Shown here: one piece after another, positions 23,315 through 29,308 of the stretch
Numbering within the stretch: position 1 is the first letter of the stretch
Layout: each line of letters opens with the position of its first letter
Virus record (IMG/VR): IMGVR_UViG_3300047508_000105
Location: 1-36,293 of that record
Source of the DNA: a virus
Direction: 5' to 3' (one strand)
Length of the DNA: 36,293 nucleotides
The notes under the pieces: model-generated
Seen by the model: the letters and a program-made list of their open reading frames with translations, nothing else
What the model was told of the DNA's origin: nothing
The model's database searches: none
Program-made: the position numbers and the translations under genes

Positions 23315-23493
23315 GTCGTCCGCCCTTTCCACGCGCGTCTCACGCGCGAGTTGATGTTATCCACAGTGACACGAGGTTACGCCCCGTGACACGTCTCCGC
23401 AGGTCAGACAGGGTTTCCACCTCTCTGACCTGCACCGATAAAACCCCACTTGGGTCATGGATCACATGCTCCAAGTAACGCCCTTTCGGCTGG
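23315..23493. other. Gene-free gap between integrase and membrane gene (attP candidate region)
   Basis: 179 bp with no convincing ORF. It holds two direct GTGACACG copies (23366-23373, 23386-23393) and a perfect 10-bp inverted repeat GCAGGTCAGA/TCTGACCTGC (23399-23408, 23424-23433, 15-base spacer). ACTTGG...CCAAGT also lies near 23449-23477. A location beside the integrase 3' end suits attP arm or core sites. No tRNA 3' fragment is recognisable, so the crossover point cannot be named. Confidence 0.4.
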
Positions 23494-24630
23494 TCAGAGC
23501 GCACGAGGCAGCCGGGCCACGCGCGTCCCACGCGCGATCTCGCCCAGAACCGAGTGCGTAACCACCGGCGCCGAGGCGTGCACGTACATGTCGATGGTGA
23601 ACGACGTACGGGCGTGGCCGAGGTTGCGGGAGATGTCGGCCGGGTTGGCGCCGAGCTCGAACAACCACGACGCGTAGGCGTGGCGCAACTGGTGAACCCC
23701 GAAGCCGGAGATCCCCACCGTCGCGCACAAGCGCGTCCACTCCCACTCCCACGAACCCCGCCCCATCGGCCGGCCCGTGCGCGACGTCACCACCAGACCC
23801 TCGGCCCCGAAGCGCCGACGCGCCAGATGGTCGCGGATGGCGTCGAGCACGGCGGACTCGACCGGCACCAACCGCTTGCGTTGTCCCTTCGGGGCCACGA
23901 ACCCTTCCCGGCCGTGGTGCCACTCACCCTCGACGAAAACGTGATCCTTCGGATGCGTCTTCAACTGGCGGTCGATCGTCAACAAGCCGCGGTCGAAGTC
24001 GATCCGGTCGACCGTCAACCCGCGCATCTCACCCGAGCGCAGACCGGCGCCGAGGGCGAGGTGCAAGGCGACGGTCATGTGCTCGGGTGCGTGCTCGAAC
24101 AAGGCGGCGACCGTCTCGCGCTCGGGTGCGTCCACCACCACCCGCTCGACGCGCGGTGCCTCGACGACGGCGACCGGGTTGGTGGCGATCATCCGATCCC
24201 GTACCGCTTCCGACATCAACTGCGAGAGCAGCTGCTGCGCGTGGGCCACCGTCCGCGGCGCGTAACGCACCAGCATCGCGTCACGCCACCGTTCCACCAT
24301 CGCCGCGTCGACATCACGTAGACGTCGAGGCCCGAACGTCGGTGCGAGCATGGTCCGCCATTTGCGCCGGTACTGCTCACGGGTGCCGACCGAGCGCCAC
24401 GACCGGCGAGTCAGCCACGTCTCCCACCAGTCGGCCATGAGGGTGCGGCTCAACCGTGGGTCGATACCGACGCCGGCGTGTAGCGACGCTTCCTGTGATA
24501 CCAGCCACGTTTTCGCGTCGCGCCGGTTGTCGAAGGTCGCCGTGCGCGTCCCCCGCGGGCCGGGAGCGAACCGGTAGCGGGCCTGATAGCGACCGGAAGC
24601 GAGATGGCGGATCCCGTTCGACTCAGTCAT
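23494..24630 (-). CDS. int: Tyrosine integrase
   Basis: A 378-residue site-specific recombinase. Start ATG 24630 overlaps the upstream gene stop (ATGA). The N-terminal arm-binding/AP2-like part includes SGRYQARYRFAPGPRGTRTA. The core-binding SAM-like domain lies at about 62-150. The catalytic domain shows Arg198 (GAGLRSGE), Lys248 (VAPKGQRKR), His313-x-x-Arg316 (HQLRHAYASW), His339 (LGHARTSF) and nucleophile Tyr349 (DMYVH), a complete R-K-HxxR-H-Y set, so it should be active. It is leftward, downstream of an HTH gene. Makes the phage temperate. Confidence 0.95.
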   Translation of the reverse strand: MTESNGIRHLASGRYQARYRFAPGPRGTRTATFDNRRDAKTWLVSQEASLHAGVGIDPRLSRTLMADWWETWLTRRSWRSVGTREQYRRKWRTMLAPTFGPRRLRDVDAAMVERWRDAMLVRYAPRTVAHAQQLLSQLMSEAVRDRMIATNPVAVVEAPRVERVVVDAPERETVAALFEHAPEHMTVALHLALGAGLRSGEMRGLTVDRIDFDRGLLTIDRQLKTHPKDHVFVEGEWHHGREGFVAPKGQRKRLVPVESAVLDAIRDHLARRRFGAEGLVVTSRTGRPMGRGSWEWEWTRLCATVGISGFGVHQLRHAYASWLFELGANPADISRNLGHARTSFTIDMYVHASAPVVTHSVLGEIARGTRVARLPRAL

Positions 24631-24818
24631 GGTGTCCCCGAGCCGTCGGTAGGGGCTAGCTCGGTTACGTGCCAGTGGTCCCCATGGGCGAGTGCGAGCC
24701 AGTCGGTCCCGAACTCCTCGCGTAGCTGATCCGCCACGTAGTCGGCCTGTCGCTGGCTCGTGAATCGCGCATCCCGCCCCTGGCAATCGGGTGCCCCCCA
24801 ATCGGCGTTAGAGGTCAC
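24627..24818 (-). CDS. Cassette microprotein, near-copy of 29144-29308
   Basis: A 63-residue protein from GTG 24818 with GGAGG upstream. Its middle (DARFTSQRQADYVADQLREE, FGTDWLALAHGDHWHV) is nearly identical to the rightward gene at 29144-29308, and the DNA is also closely similar. The N terminus MTSNADWGAP and C terminus LAPTDGSGTP are both encoded by the recurring terminal element (24790-24812 and 24631-24653). Stop overlaps the integrase ATG. Aromatic/His-rich with no catalytic motif. Function unknown. Confidence 0.75.
   Translation of the reverse strand: MTSNADWGAPDCQGRDARFTSQRQADYVADQLREEFGTDWLALAHGDHWHVTELAPTDGSGTP
24631..24653 (-). repeat. Terminal element E1 (3' type)
   Basis: CCTACCGACGGCTCGGGGAC plus ACC, in frame as P-T-D-G-S-G-T-P, immediately before integrase ATG. 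Confidence 0.7.
24790..24812 (-). repeat. Terminal element E2 (5' type)
   Basis: TCTAACGCCGATTGGGGGGC, in frame as S-N-A-D-W-G-A-P, at the start of the cassette gene. Confidence 0.65.
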
Positions 24819-25105
24819 GTCACCTCCCCGTTGCCGTGGGCGTCCATCCACTCGTCGACCCGATCCTTGTAACGCTTGTGTGCCGCCTGTACCGAGATCT
24901 CGAGGATCTCGGCGATATTGGCCCACGACACGCCCTCACGGCGGGCCTGGACGACGGCCTGGAAGCGTTCCTCGTCGACGCGGCGCTGTCGCCGCGCGAG
25001 GTCACGCATCCAAGTCCGCCAGTCGTCGATGTGGCGTCGACGCGCCACCAGGTTCTCCCGTTTCGTTGAAACCTTCGGAACGTGCAGGTTACGCGATCTT
25101 CGCAC
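24815..25105 (-). CDS. Small HTH DNA-binding protein (sigma-70 region 4-like)
   Basis: A 96-residue basic protein from GTG 25105, with AAAGG about 10 bases upstream. The N-terminal Arg-rich region is followed by a helix (RQRRVDEERFQAVVQARRE) and the HTH GVSWANIAEILEISVQAAHK with a YKDRVDEW tail, close to sigma region-4/TrfB-type helices. It is the first gene of the leftward lysogeny unit, facing an excisionase-type gene across a palindrome-rich region. The only repressor/Cro-like candidate in the window, although no classical dimerisation domain is present. Confidence 0.75.
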   Translation of the reverse strand: MRRSRNLHVPKVSTKRENLVARRRHIDDWRTWMRDLARRQRRVDEERFQAVVQARREGVSWANIAEILEISVQAAHKRYKDRVDEWMDAHGNGEVT

Positions 25106-25147
25106 TGGGTAAGGCCTTTCGGATGGCGGGCTTCAACGTTGGTTGAC

Positions 25148-25177
25148 ATTGCACACTGACCGGGTCGGATATGTCAA
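25148..25177 (-). promoter_or_regulatory. Leftward promoter candidate for HTH-integrase unit
   Basis: TTGACA (25177-25172), 18-base spacer, TGCAAT (25153-25148). The -10 matches consensus at four of six bases. It is flanked upstream by two abutting palindromes, as in a repressible promoter. Predicted leader to GTG 25105 is about 35 bases. Confidence 0.5.
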
Positions 25178-25192
25178 GAACCAATCGGTTCT
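25177..25192. promoter_or_regulatory. Operator-like palindrome AGAACC-N4-GGTTCT
   Basis: Perfect 6-bp arms with 4-base centre, abutting the -35 of the leftward promoter. Confidence 0.55.
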
Positions 25193-25205
25193 CAACCTAG
25201 GTTGA
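25192..25205. promoter_or_regulatory. Perfect 14-bp palindrome
   Basis: TCAACCTAGGTTGA is fully self-complementary. It directly abuts the preceding palindrome and shares its T. Confidence 0.6.
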
Positions 25206-25232
25206 CGCACCCCGGTTCGGGTGACCCGTCTT

Positions 25233-25244
25233 GACAACGTTGTC
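25233..25244. promoter_or_regulatory. Perfect 12-bp palindrome GACAACGTTGTC
   Basis: Fully self-complementary and preceded by TT, so it overlaps a TTGACA hexamer (25231-25236). Candidate operator. Confidence 0.5.
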
Positions 25245-25392
25245 GCACGTCAGGCGATTGTTGTGTCACAAGAGGTAACACTCTGCGAGTTGGCCTTGTC
25301 ACAGGCCATAACAGGTGCCAAAGTTGACGTAACCCCGAGCCCCCAGACCCCGGACTCGTCGACCAGGTTTTGCGGATTGGGAGGAGACCCCC

Positions 25393-25593
25393 GTGGAGGC
25401 TGCTGCTTTGTCGCGCCCCGAACGAAAGACTGGTTTCACCGACACCCGAGGTGCCGCTGAATACCTCGACATGACCGAGCACGCCCTACGCATGCGCCGG
25501 TCCAGGGGTAACGGTCCGCCGTTCCACAAGCGAAACGGCATCGTCCGCTACTTCTACGCCGAGCTCGACGCGTGGATGCTCGGGCAGCAGTGA
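25393..25593 (+). CDS. Excisionase / MerR-type HTH protein
   Basis: A 66-residue protein from GTG 25393 with GGAGGAG upstream. The winged-helix DNA-binding domain reads GFTDTRGAAEYLDMTEHALR, MRRSRGNGPPFHKRNGIVRY, AELDAWML, the standard HTH_17/AlpA-excisionase layout with the conserved 'GPPF-x-K/R-x-x-G-x-V-R-Y' wing. It faces the integrase unit, suggesting a recombination directionality factor or early regulator. Its stop overlaps the nuclease start, so it is the first gene of the early operon. Confidence 0.82.
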   Translation: MEAAALSRPERKTGFTDTRGAAEYLDMTEHALRMRRSRGNGPPFHKRNGIVRYFYAELDAWMLGQQ

Positions 25594-26909
25594 GCACACT
25601 CACCGATCCGGCGACCGAGGTGCTCGACTTCGTGCGCGACCAATGGGGCCGCCCGCTCATCGTGCCCGTGGGCGGCGGGAAGCCGATCGCCTACACCCGC
25701 GCCAGCGCGGCGGCGAAGACGGTGGAGGACACGTTCAACCTCGAGATGTGGGCGCGCCGCAATGTCGTCTTCGGCATGGCCCGCGATCCCTCGCTCGTGG
25801 CTCGGGTGATCGCCCTCGGCGGCGACCCGTCGACGTGGGACAAGGCGAAGAAGAACGCGGCCAACAAGATCCACGAGGCGGCCGCCGAGGTCGCCCTGGC
25901 GAACAAGGCTGCCGACATCGGCACGGCCGTGCATCGCATGACCGAGATCGTCGACCGGAACCTGCCGCTGATCGCTGGGCCCTACGAGGCCGATATCGAG
26001 GCCTACGTGAACGCCGTGGCGGCGGCCGGTTTGATGGTCGACCCGCGCTTCATCGAGTGCCGCATGGTGTGCGACGAACTGCTCACCGCCGGCACACCCG
26101 ACCGCATCCTTCGCTCGGCCGACGGCCGGAACATAATCGCCGATCTGAAGACCGGCGGGTCCGTCGACTACGGCGGGCTCGGGTGGGCGGCGCAACTCGC
26201 CGCCTACGCCCACGGTTCGCTCTACGACGTCGAGCACGGCGAGCGGCTCGACACGCCGCCGATCGACCACGCGACGGGCATCATCGTCCATCTGCCCGCC
26301 GGCAAGGGCGTGTGCACGCTCTACGAGATCGACCTCGTCGCCGGCTACCGCGCCGCCCAACTCGCCAACGAGATCCGCGCCGTGCGCCGCGAGGCGAAGC
26401 GCTGGATCACACCGCTCGTGACAGCGTCGCCGGTCGACGACGCGCAGCGACGTCATCCCTCGGCCGGCGATGTCGTCGAACGGCTCGGCCAGGGTCACGA
26501 CGAGGGCGACACGATCGACGACGAGCGTTACACCAAGGTGCGCGCCCGCTACGAGGCGCTGTCGCCGGCCGCGCAGTTCTGGGCGGCGACGATCGAGGCC
26601 GAGGCGCGCCGTGCCGGTGTCGGCTTCCGGCTGAAGGACGCACGCAGCTACCGCCGCTACTGGCTCTACGCCGCGCTGATCCTGCTCGCCGAGGGAGGCG
26701 TCGACGATCCCGACGCCGTGCGCGCCCTCGTTGCTCGAGCAACGGACTCGGACGCGCCGTTGTTCCCGACGATCACCGTCGGACATGCCGTCGGCGCCAT
26801 GGGCGCCGACGAGGCGAAGGCCTTCGTCACCGCGGCGGCCGATCTCTGCGCCGGCCGGCTGAAGGCGTCGATCGACGTCGACGGCGTGATGCTGCTCGTA
26901 CCCGTCTGA
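25590..26909 (+). CDS. RecB/Cas4-like PD-(D/E)XK exonuclease
   Basis: A 439-residue protein from GTG 25590, overlapping the excisionase stop. A nuclease core lies in the first half: GTAVHRMTEI with His115, CDELLTAGTPDRIL with Asp171, IIADLKTGG with D185-x-K187, and WAAQLAAYA with Gln202/Tyr206, the RecB-family motif order. The second half is helical. Actinophages use such enzymes for end resection in recombination. A putative nucleic-acid-binding partner follows. Function in host DNA degradation is an alternative. Confidence 0.85.
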   Translation: MSTLTDPATEVLDFVRDQWGRPLIVPVGGGKPIAYTRASAAAKTVEDTFNLEMWARRNVVFGMARDPSLVARVIALGGDPSTWDKAKKNAANKIHEAAAEVALANKAADIGTAVHRMTEIVDRNLPLIAGPYEADIEAYVNAVAAAGLMVDPRFIECRMVCDELLTAGTPDRILRSADGRNIIADLKTGGSVDYGGLGWAAQLAAYAHGSLYDVEHGERLDTPPIDHATGIIVHLPAGKGVCTLYEIDLVAGYRAAQLANEIRAVRREAKRWITPLVTASPVDDAQRRHPSAGDVVERLGQGHDEGDTIDDERYTKVRARYEALSPAAQFWAATIEAEARRAGVGFRLKDARSYRRYWLYAALILLAEGGVDDPDAVRALVARATDSDAPLFPTITVGHAVGAMGADEAKAFVTAAADLCAGRLKASIDVDGVMLLVPV

Positions 26910-26935
26910 CCCAAGTACAAGCGAAAGGACAAGCC

Positions 26936-27337
26936 ATGCCATTCAACGACCCCGGAAGTCTCGACAAGTTGCCGCTCGACGACCTGCTCGACGCCCTGCT
27001 CATGCTCGATGTGCACGAGCAGATGGAGGAGATCCCGACGACGTTCGGCCCGGCGTCGCCGATCCGCGCCGACGTGTTCGTGCTCGACGGCGCGCACAAG
27101 GGCGACCAGTACGTCGACGCCTTGATCTTCCCGCGGGTGCTGATCGGACAGCTGCGCGGCTCGGTCGGCCAGAAGGTGCTCGGGCGCCTCGGCAAGGGCC
27201 AGGCGAAAGCGGGACAGTCGGCGCCGTGGAAGCTCGACGTGGCGACCGCGGCAGACCGCGCCGTCGGCGAACGCTTCGAGGCCTACCACGCCCAGCGCGT
27301 CGCGGCGACGGCCGTGGTCGATGAGGAGCCGTTCTGA
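26936..27337 (+). CDS. Nuclease-associated protein, possible ssDNA-binding OB-fold
   Basis: A 133-residue protein, ATG 26936 after GAAAGGA. The core ASPIRADVFVLDGAHKGDQY, DALIFPRVLIGQLRG, VGQKVLGRLGKGQAKAG and APWKLDVATAAD recurs in actinophages next to RecB/Cas4-like genes. The β-strand pattern with a Gly/Lys loop would fit an OB fold, so a ssDNA-binding or recombination accessory role is plausible but not shown. It overlaps the next gene by TGATG. Confidence 0.65.
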   Translation: MPFNDPGSLDKLPLDDLLDALLMLDVHEQMEEIPTTFGPASPIRADVFVLDGAHKGDQYVDALIFPRVLIGQLRGSVGQKVLGRLGKGQAKAGQSAPWKLDVATAADRAVGERFEAYHAQRVAATAVVDEEPF

Positions 27338-27726
27338 TGGTCGGTGAGCGCGATCACGGCAAGGAAGGCGAGCGCATCGTCGAGCGACTGCTGCGCTATG
27401 GCGGATGGGAGATCATCGAAACCCAACCGATCGCGCACGGCCATCACCTCGACCTCCTCGGCAAACATCCCGATCACGACGAGACGCTGTTCGAGGTCAA
27501 GGTGTGGGCCGACCCCAAGGTCGTCGGCACCGACAACGTCAAGAAGGCGATCGCCGACGCCTACGACCTGCGGGCCGCGGGTGAGCAGCGACCGTACGTG
27601 CTCGTGCTCTCGCACGAGTTGGCCGGGCTCCATCAGATGATGCTCAGCCGGGCGATGGCAGCCGACGTCATCACCGACGTGTGGGTTCTGGCGCTCGTGC
27701 CCATGACGCGCCCGGTACTGCTGTGA
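27337..27726 (+). CDS. PD-(D/E)XK nuclease-fold protein
   Basis: A 129-residue protein. The layout is GKEGERIVERLLRYGGWEII, HHLDLLGKH with acidic Asp39, then LFEVKVW with E53-x-K55. This is the minimal restriction-endonuclease/resolvase fold (helix, D, ExK, then helix DNVKKAIADAYDLR and strand PYVLVLS). It may act as a resolvase-like or DNA-repair nuclease with the neighbouring enzymes. No specific family can be named by eye. Confidence 0.72.
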   Translation: MVGERDHGKEGERIVERLLRYGGWEIIETQPIAHGHHLDLLGKHPDHDETLFEVKVWADPKVVGTDNVKKAIADAYDLRAAGEQRPYVLVLSHELAGLHQMMLSRAMAADVITDVWVLALVPMTRPVLL

Positions 27727-27893
27727 CGCCGGCCCTGCTCGATCTCATGGAACACGAGAAGGTGATCGAGCAGGGCGGCGCGGCCGAAGACATCGAGTGG
27801 TGCCTCGCCCGCATCCGCGAAGGTGAGAAGTACCGAGCTGCCGGATACGTGACCTTCGAGGGTTACCTCCGCGATCGCTGGGGGTTGTCGTGA
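27723..27893 (+). CDS. Small helical protein, unknown
   Basis: A 56-residue acidic protein from GTG 27723 (GTGA overlap with the previous stop), ending four bases into the next gene. MEHEKVIEQGGAAEDIEWCL is followed by EGYLRDRWGL. No motif is recognised. Co-translated with the nuclease and methyltransferase genes. Confidence 0.65.
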   Translation: MTPALLDLMEHEKVIEQGGAAEDIEWCLARIREGEKYRAAGYVTFEGYLRDRWGLS

Positions 27894-28615
27894 AGCGGCG
27901 ATGCGCGGGCTGCTCGGCCGTCATCGACGGGCGACCGAATCGGATCTACTGCTCGCCGAAATGCAGTGCCCGAGTACGGGTCGCAAGGGCCCGAAACCCG
28001 TTACAAACTGTTACGGGTTTCGGGCCCGTCGAGACCGTGATCGAGGGCACGAACGGCGTGCTGATTGCTGAGGTCGCCCGCCTTAGTTACCTGGGCGGGC
28101 CCGATACGACCGTGCTCGATACGACCTACGGACGCGGTTCGTTCTGGACGTGCTACCGGCCGCCCGGGCTCGTACGCACAGTGAGTGACTTCCGGCAGCT
28201 CCCACATCCCGACGCCTCGGTCGAGGTCGTCGTGTTCGACCCGCCCTACATCTCGACGGGGAATCGCGCGACGTCGTCGATCGACGACTTCTACGACCGC
28301 TTCGGACTCGGCGAGTTCAGGGGCTGGCGGGAGATCCGTCGGCTCATCGACGACGGGCTGGCCGAGTGCGCTCGTGTCCTGGCGCCTCGTGGGCGTGTGT
28401 TCGTCAAGTGCATGGACTACGTCGAGTCGGGTCGCAAGGTGTGGAACACCTTCCACGTCTACGACGAGGCCGAGCAACTCGGGCTGCGGCTCGTTGATCG
28501 GTTCCATCATCTGACCGGCGGCGGACCGCAACCGAAGGACAATCTCGACGGGACACCACGCGAGCAGCGCACCGCCAGGGAGGTGACGTCGATGCTGCTC
28601 GTGTTCACCAAGTGA
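27890..28615 (+). CDS. DNA methyltransferase (DPPY) with N-terminal zinc finger
   Basis: A 241-residue protein from GTG 27890. Residues 5-25 hold CAGC and YCSPKC, a four-Cys zinc module. The methyltransferase region has VLDTTYGRGSFW (about 75-86) in the SAM-motif position and VVFDPPYIS (about 114-122), the catalytic DPPY of adenine-N6/cytosine-N4 enzymes. ECARVLAPRGRVFVKCMDYV follows. No restriction enzyme is adjacent, so self-protection against host restriction is likely (inference). A 41-bp hairpin (27987-28027) lies in the linker between zinc finger and enzyme. Confidence 0.83.
   Translation: MKRRCAGCSAVIDGRPNRIYCSPKCSARVRVARARNPLQTVTGFGPVETVIEGTNGVLIAEVARLSYLGGPDTTVLDTTYGRGSFWTCYRPPGLVRTVSDFRQLPHPDASVEVVVFDPPYISTGNRATSSIDDFYDRFGLGEFRGWREIRRLIDDGLAECARVLAPRGRVFVKCMDYVESGRKVWNTFHVYDEAEQLGLRLVDRFHHLTGGGPQPKDNLDGTPREQRTAREVTSMLLVFTK
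27987..28027. repeat. Perfect 15-bp inverted repeat inside methyltransferase gene
   Basis: GGGCCCGAAACCCGT and its exact complement ACGGGTTTCGGGCCC flank an 11-base centre (TACAAACTGTT). It encodes the interdomain linker (ARNPLQTVTGFGP). It could act as a protein-binding palindrome, RNA hairpin or attenuator, or mark a fusion point. Confidence 0.75.
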
Positions 28616-28950
28616 CCAACTCGTCGAAGAGAAAAGGCGACCTCGCCGAGCGGGAGGCGGCGACGTTGATCGCCGACCTGCTCGGCGTGCCGGTGCGGCG
28701 CAAGCTGGGCGCCGGGCGCCTCGACGACGAGGGCGACCTCGACGGCGTGCCCAACACGACCGTCCAGGTCGTCTCACGATCCTCCGACGTCGTCGCCGTG
28801 GCCCTCGTACGCAAGCCGCTCGAAGCCGACGCTCAGGCGGTCGTGGCCGGCACGACGTTCGCGGCGACGTTCGTGCGGATCCGCGGCGGGACGTGGCGCG
28901 TCGTGTTGACACCGGCCGCGTGGGCGACCTACTGGCGCGAGGCGACATGA
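28612..28950 (+). CDS. Holliday-junction-resolvase-like PD-(D/E)XK protein
   Basis: A 112-residue protein from GTG 28612. SKRKGDLAEREAATLIADLL, VPVRRKLGAGRLDDEGDLDG, VPNTTVQVVSR, and AGTTFAATFVRIRGGTWRVV resemble the actinophage resolvase-type endonuclease family (acidic E, 'GDLDG', then a β-strand). The Lys expected in the (D/E)xK strand is replaced (VQVVSR), so activity is uncertain. It overlaps both neighbours. Probable role in recombination intermediates. Confidence 0.72.
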   Translation: MTNSSKRKGDLAEREAATLIADLLGVPVRRKLGAGRLDDEGDLDGVPNTTVQVVSRSSDVVAVALVRKPLEADAQAVVAGTTFAATFVRIRGGTWRVVLTPAAWATYWREAT

Positions 28951-29147
28951 CCCCCAACGCCGATTTGGGGACACCCACCGGTCTGGCCTTGCTCCATGAG
29001 AAGGCGCTTCGATGGGCGTGCTGGTCGTGGGCCGACAGCAGGCACTATCCCGAACCTGACTGCCCGACAACCAGTGAGTTCGCGACCGTGTCGCGATCGT
29101 TCGGTTATGAACCGTGGGCGCCCCCTAACGACGGGTCGCGGGCATGA
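28947..29147 (+). CDS. Cassette microprotein with terminal elements at both ends
   Basis: A 66-residue protein, ATG 28947 overlapping the previous stop (ATGA). The N terminus MTPNADLGTP and C terminus APPNDGSRA are encoded by the recurring element (28953-28975 and 29124-29143). The unique middle is aromatic: LHEKALRWACWSWADSRHYP, PDCPTTSEFATVSR. No known family. Its stop overlaps the next ATG at 29144. Confidence 0.7.
   Translation: MTPNADLGTPTGLALLHEKALRWACWSWADSRHYPEPDCPTTSEFATVSRSFGYEPWAPPNDGSRA
28953..28975 (+). repeat. Terminal element E3 (5' type)
   Basis: CCCAACGCCGATTTGGGGAC plus ACC, in frame P-N-A-D-L-G-T-P. Confidence 0.72.
29124..29143 (+). repeat. Terminal element E4 (3' type, diverged end)
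   Basis: CCTAACGACGGGTCGCGGGC, in frame P-N-D-G-S-R-A, abutting ATG 29144. Confidence 0.65.
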
Positions 29148-29308
29148 CGTGCGACCAAGGCAACGCCCGATTCACGAGCCAGCGACAGGCCGACTACGTA
29201 GCGGATCAGCTCCACGAAGAGTTCGGGACTGACTGGCTAGCGCTCGCCCACGACGATCACTGGCACGTCCACGAGCTATCCCCTAACGACGGTTCGGGGA
29301 CGCCATGA
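29144..29308 (+). CDS. Cassette microprotein, near-copy of 24627-24818
   Basis: A 54-residue protein. From NARFTSQRQADYVADQLHEE through FGTDWLALAHDDHWHV it matches the leftward gene upstream of the integrase at nearly every residue. It lacks that gene's N-terminal element and instead starts MTCDQGN. The C terminus LSPNDGSGTP is element E5. It is coupled to the following DNA methyltransferase (ATGA at 29305). Two near-identical copies in one compact genome indicate recent duplication. Function unknown. Confidence 0.75.
   Translation: MTCDQGNARFTSQRQADYVADQLHEEFGTDWLALAHDDHWHVHELSPNDGSGTP
29282..29304 (+). repeat. Terminal element E5 (3' type)
   Basis: CCTAACGACGGTTCGGGGAC plus GCC, in frame P-N-D-G-S-G-T-P, abutting ATG 29305. 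CCCC-AAC can pair with GTT-GGGG to form a hairpin that hides the GGGGA before the start. Confidence 0.72.

Larger units (their letters stand above)
25106..25392. promoter_or_regulatory. Divergent lysis-lysogeny control region
   Basis: 287 bp, the largest gene-free stretch in the window. It lies between the leftward HTH/integrase unit and rightward excisionase/early genes. It holds four perfect or near-perfect palindromes (25177-25192, 25192-25205, 25233-25244, 25261-25271) and a TTGACAT...ATGTCAA inverted pair (25143-25177). GTTGAC-type half-sites recur at 25142, 25201 and 25323. One leftward promoter is proposed. No convincing rightward -35/-10 pair was found. Confidence 0.75.

Noticed and set aside
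23399-23433. Inverted repeat GCAGGTCAGA/TCTGACCTGC as an intrinsic terminator for the integrase
   Set aside because: No T-run follows the stem in the leftward direction and the spacer is long; kept only as a possible att-associated or regulatory repeat.
24820-25149. Alternative minus-strand frame overlapping the HTH gene
   Set aside because: No family features beyond its first residues; the HTH frame has the recognisable domain and coupling with the next gene.
25231-25260. TTGACA at 25231 as a rightward promoter for the early operon
   Set aside because: No acceptable -10 hexamer at 16-18 bp; the hexamer is better explained as part of the GACAACGTTGTC palindrome.
25643-26935. Upstream extension of the gene at 26936 in the same frame
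   Set aside because: Open but Arg-rich and overlapping the nuclease completely; ATG 26936 has a good RBS and begins the conserved part.
25554-26942. Minus-strand ORF of 462 codons opposite the RecB-like nuclease
   Set aside because: Low-complexity antisense frame; the plus strand has a complete nuclease motif set.
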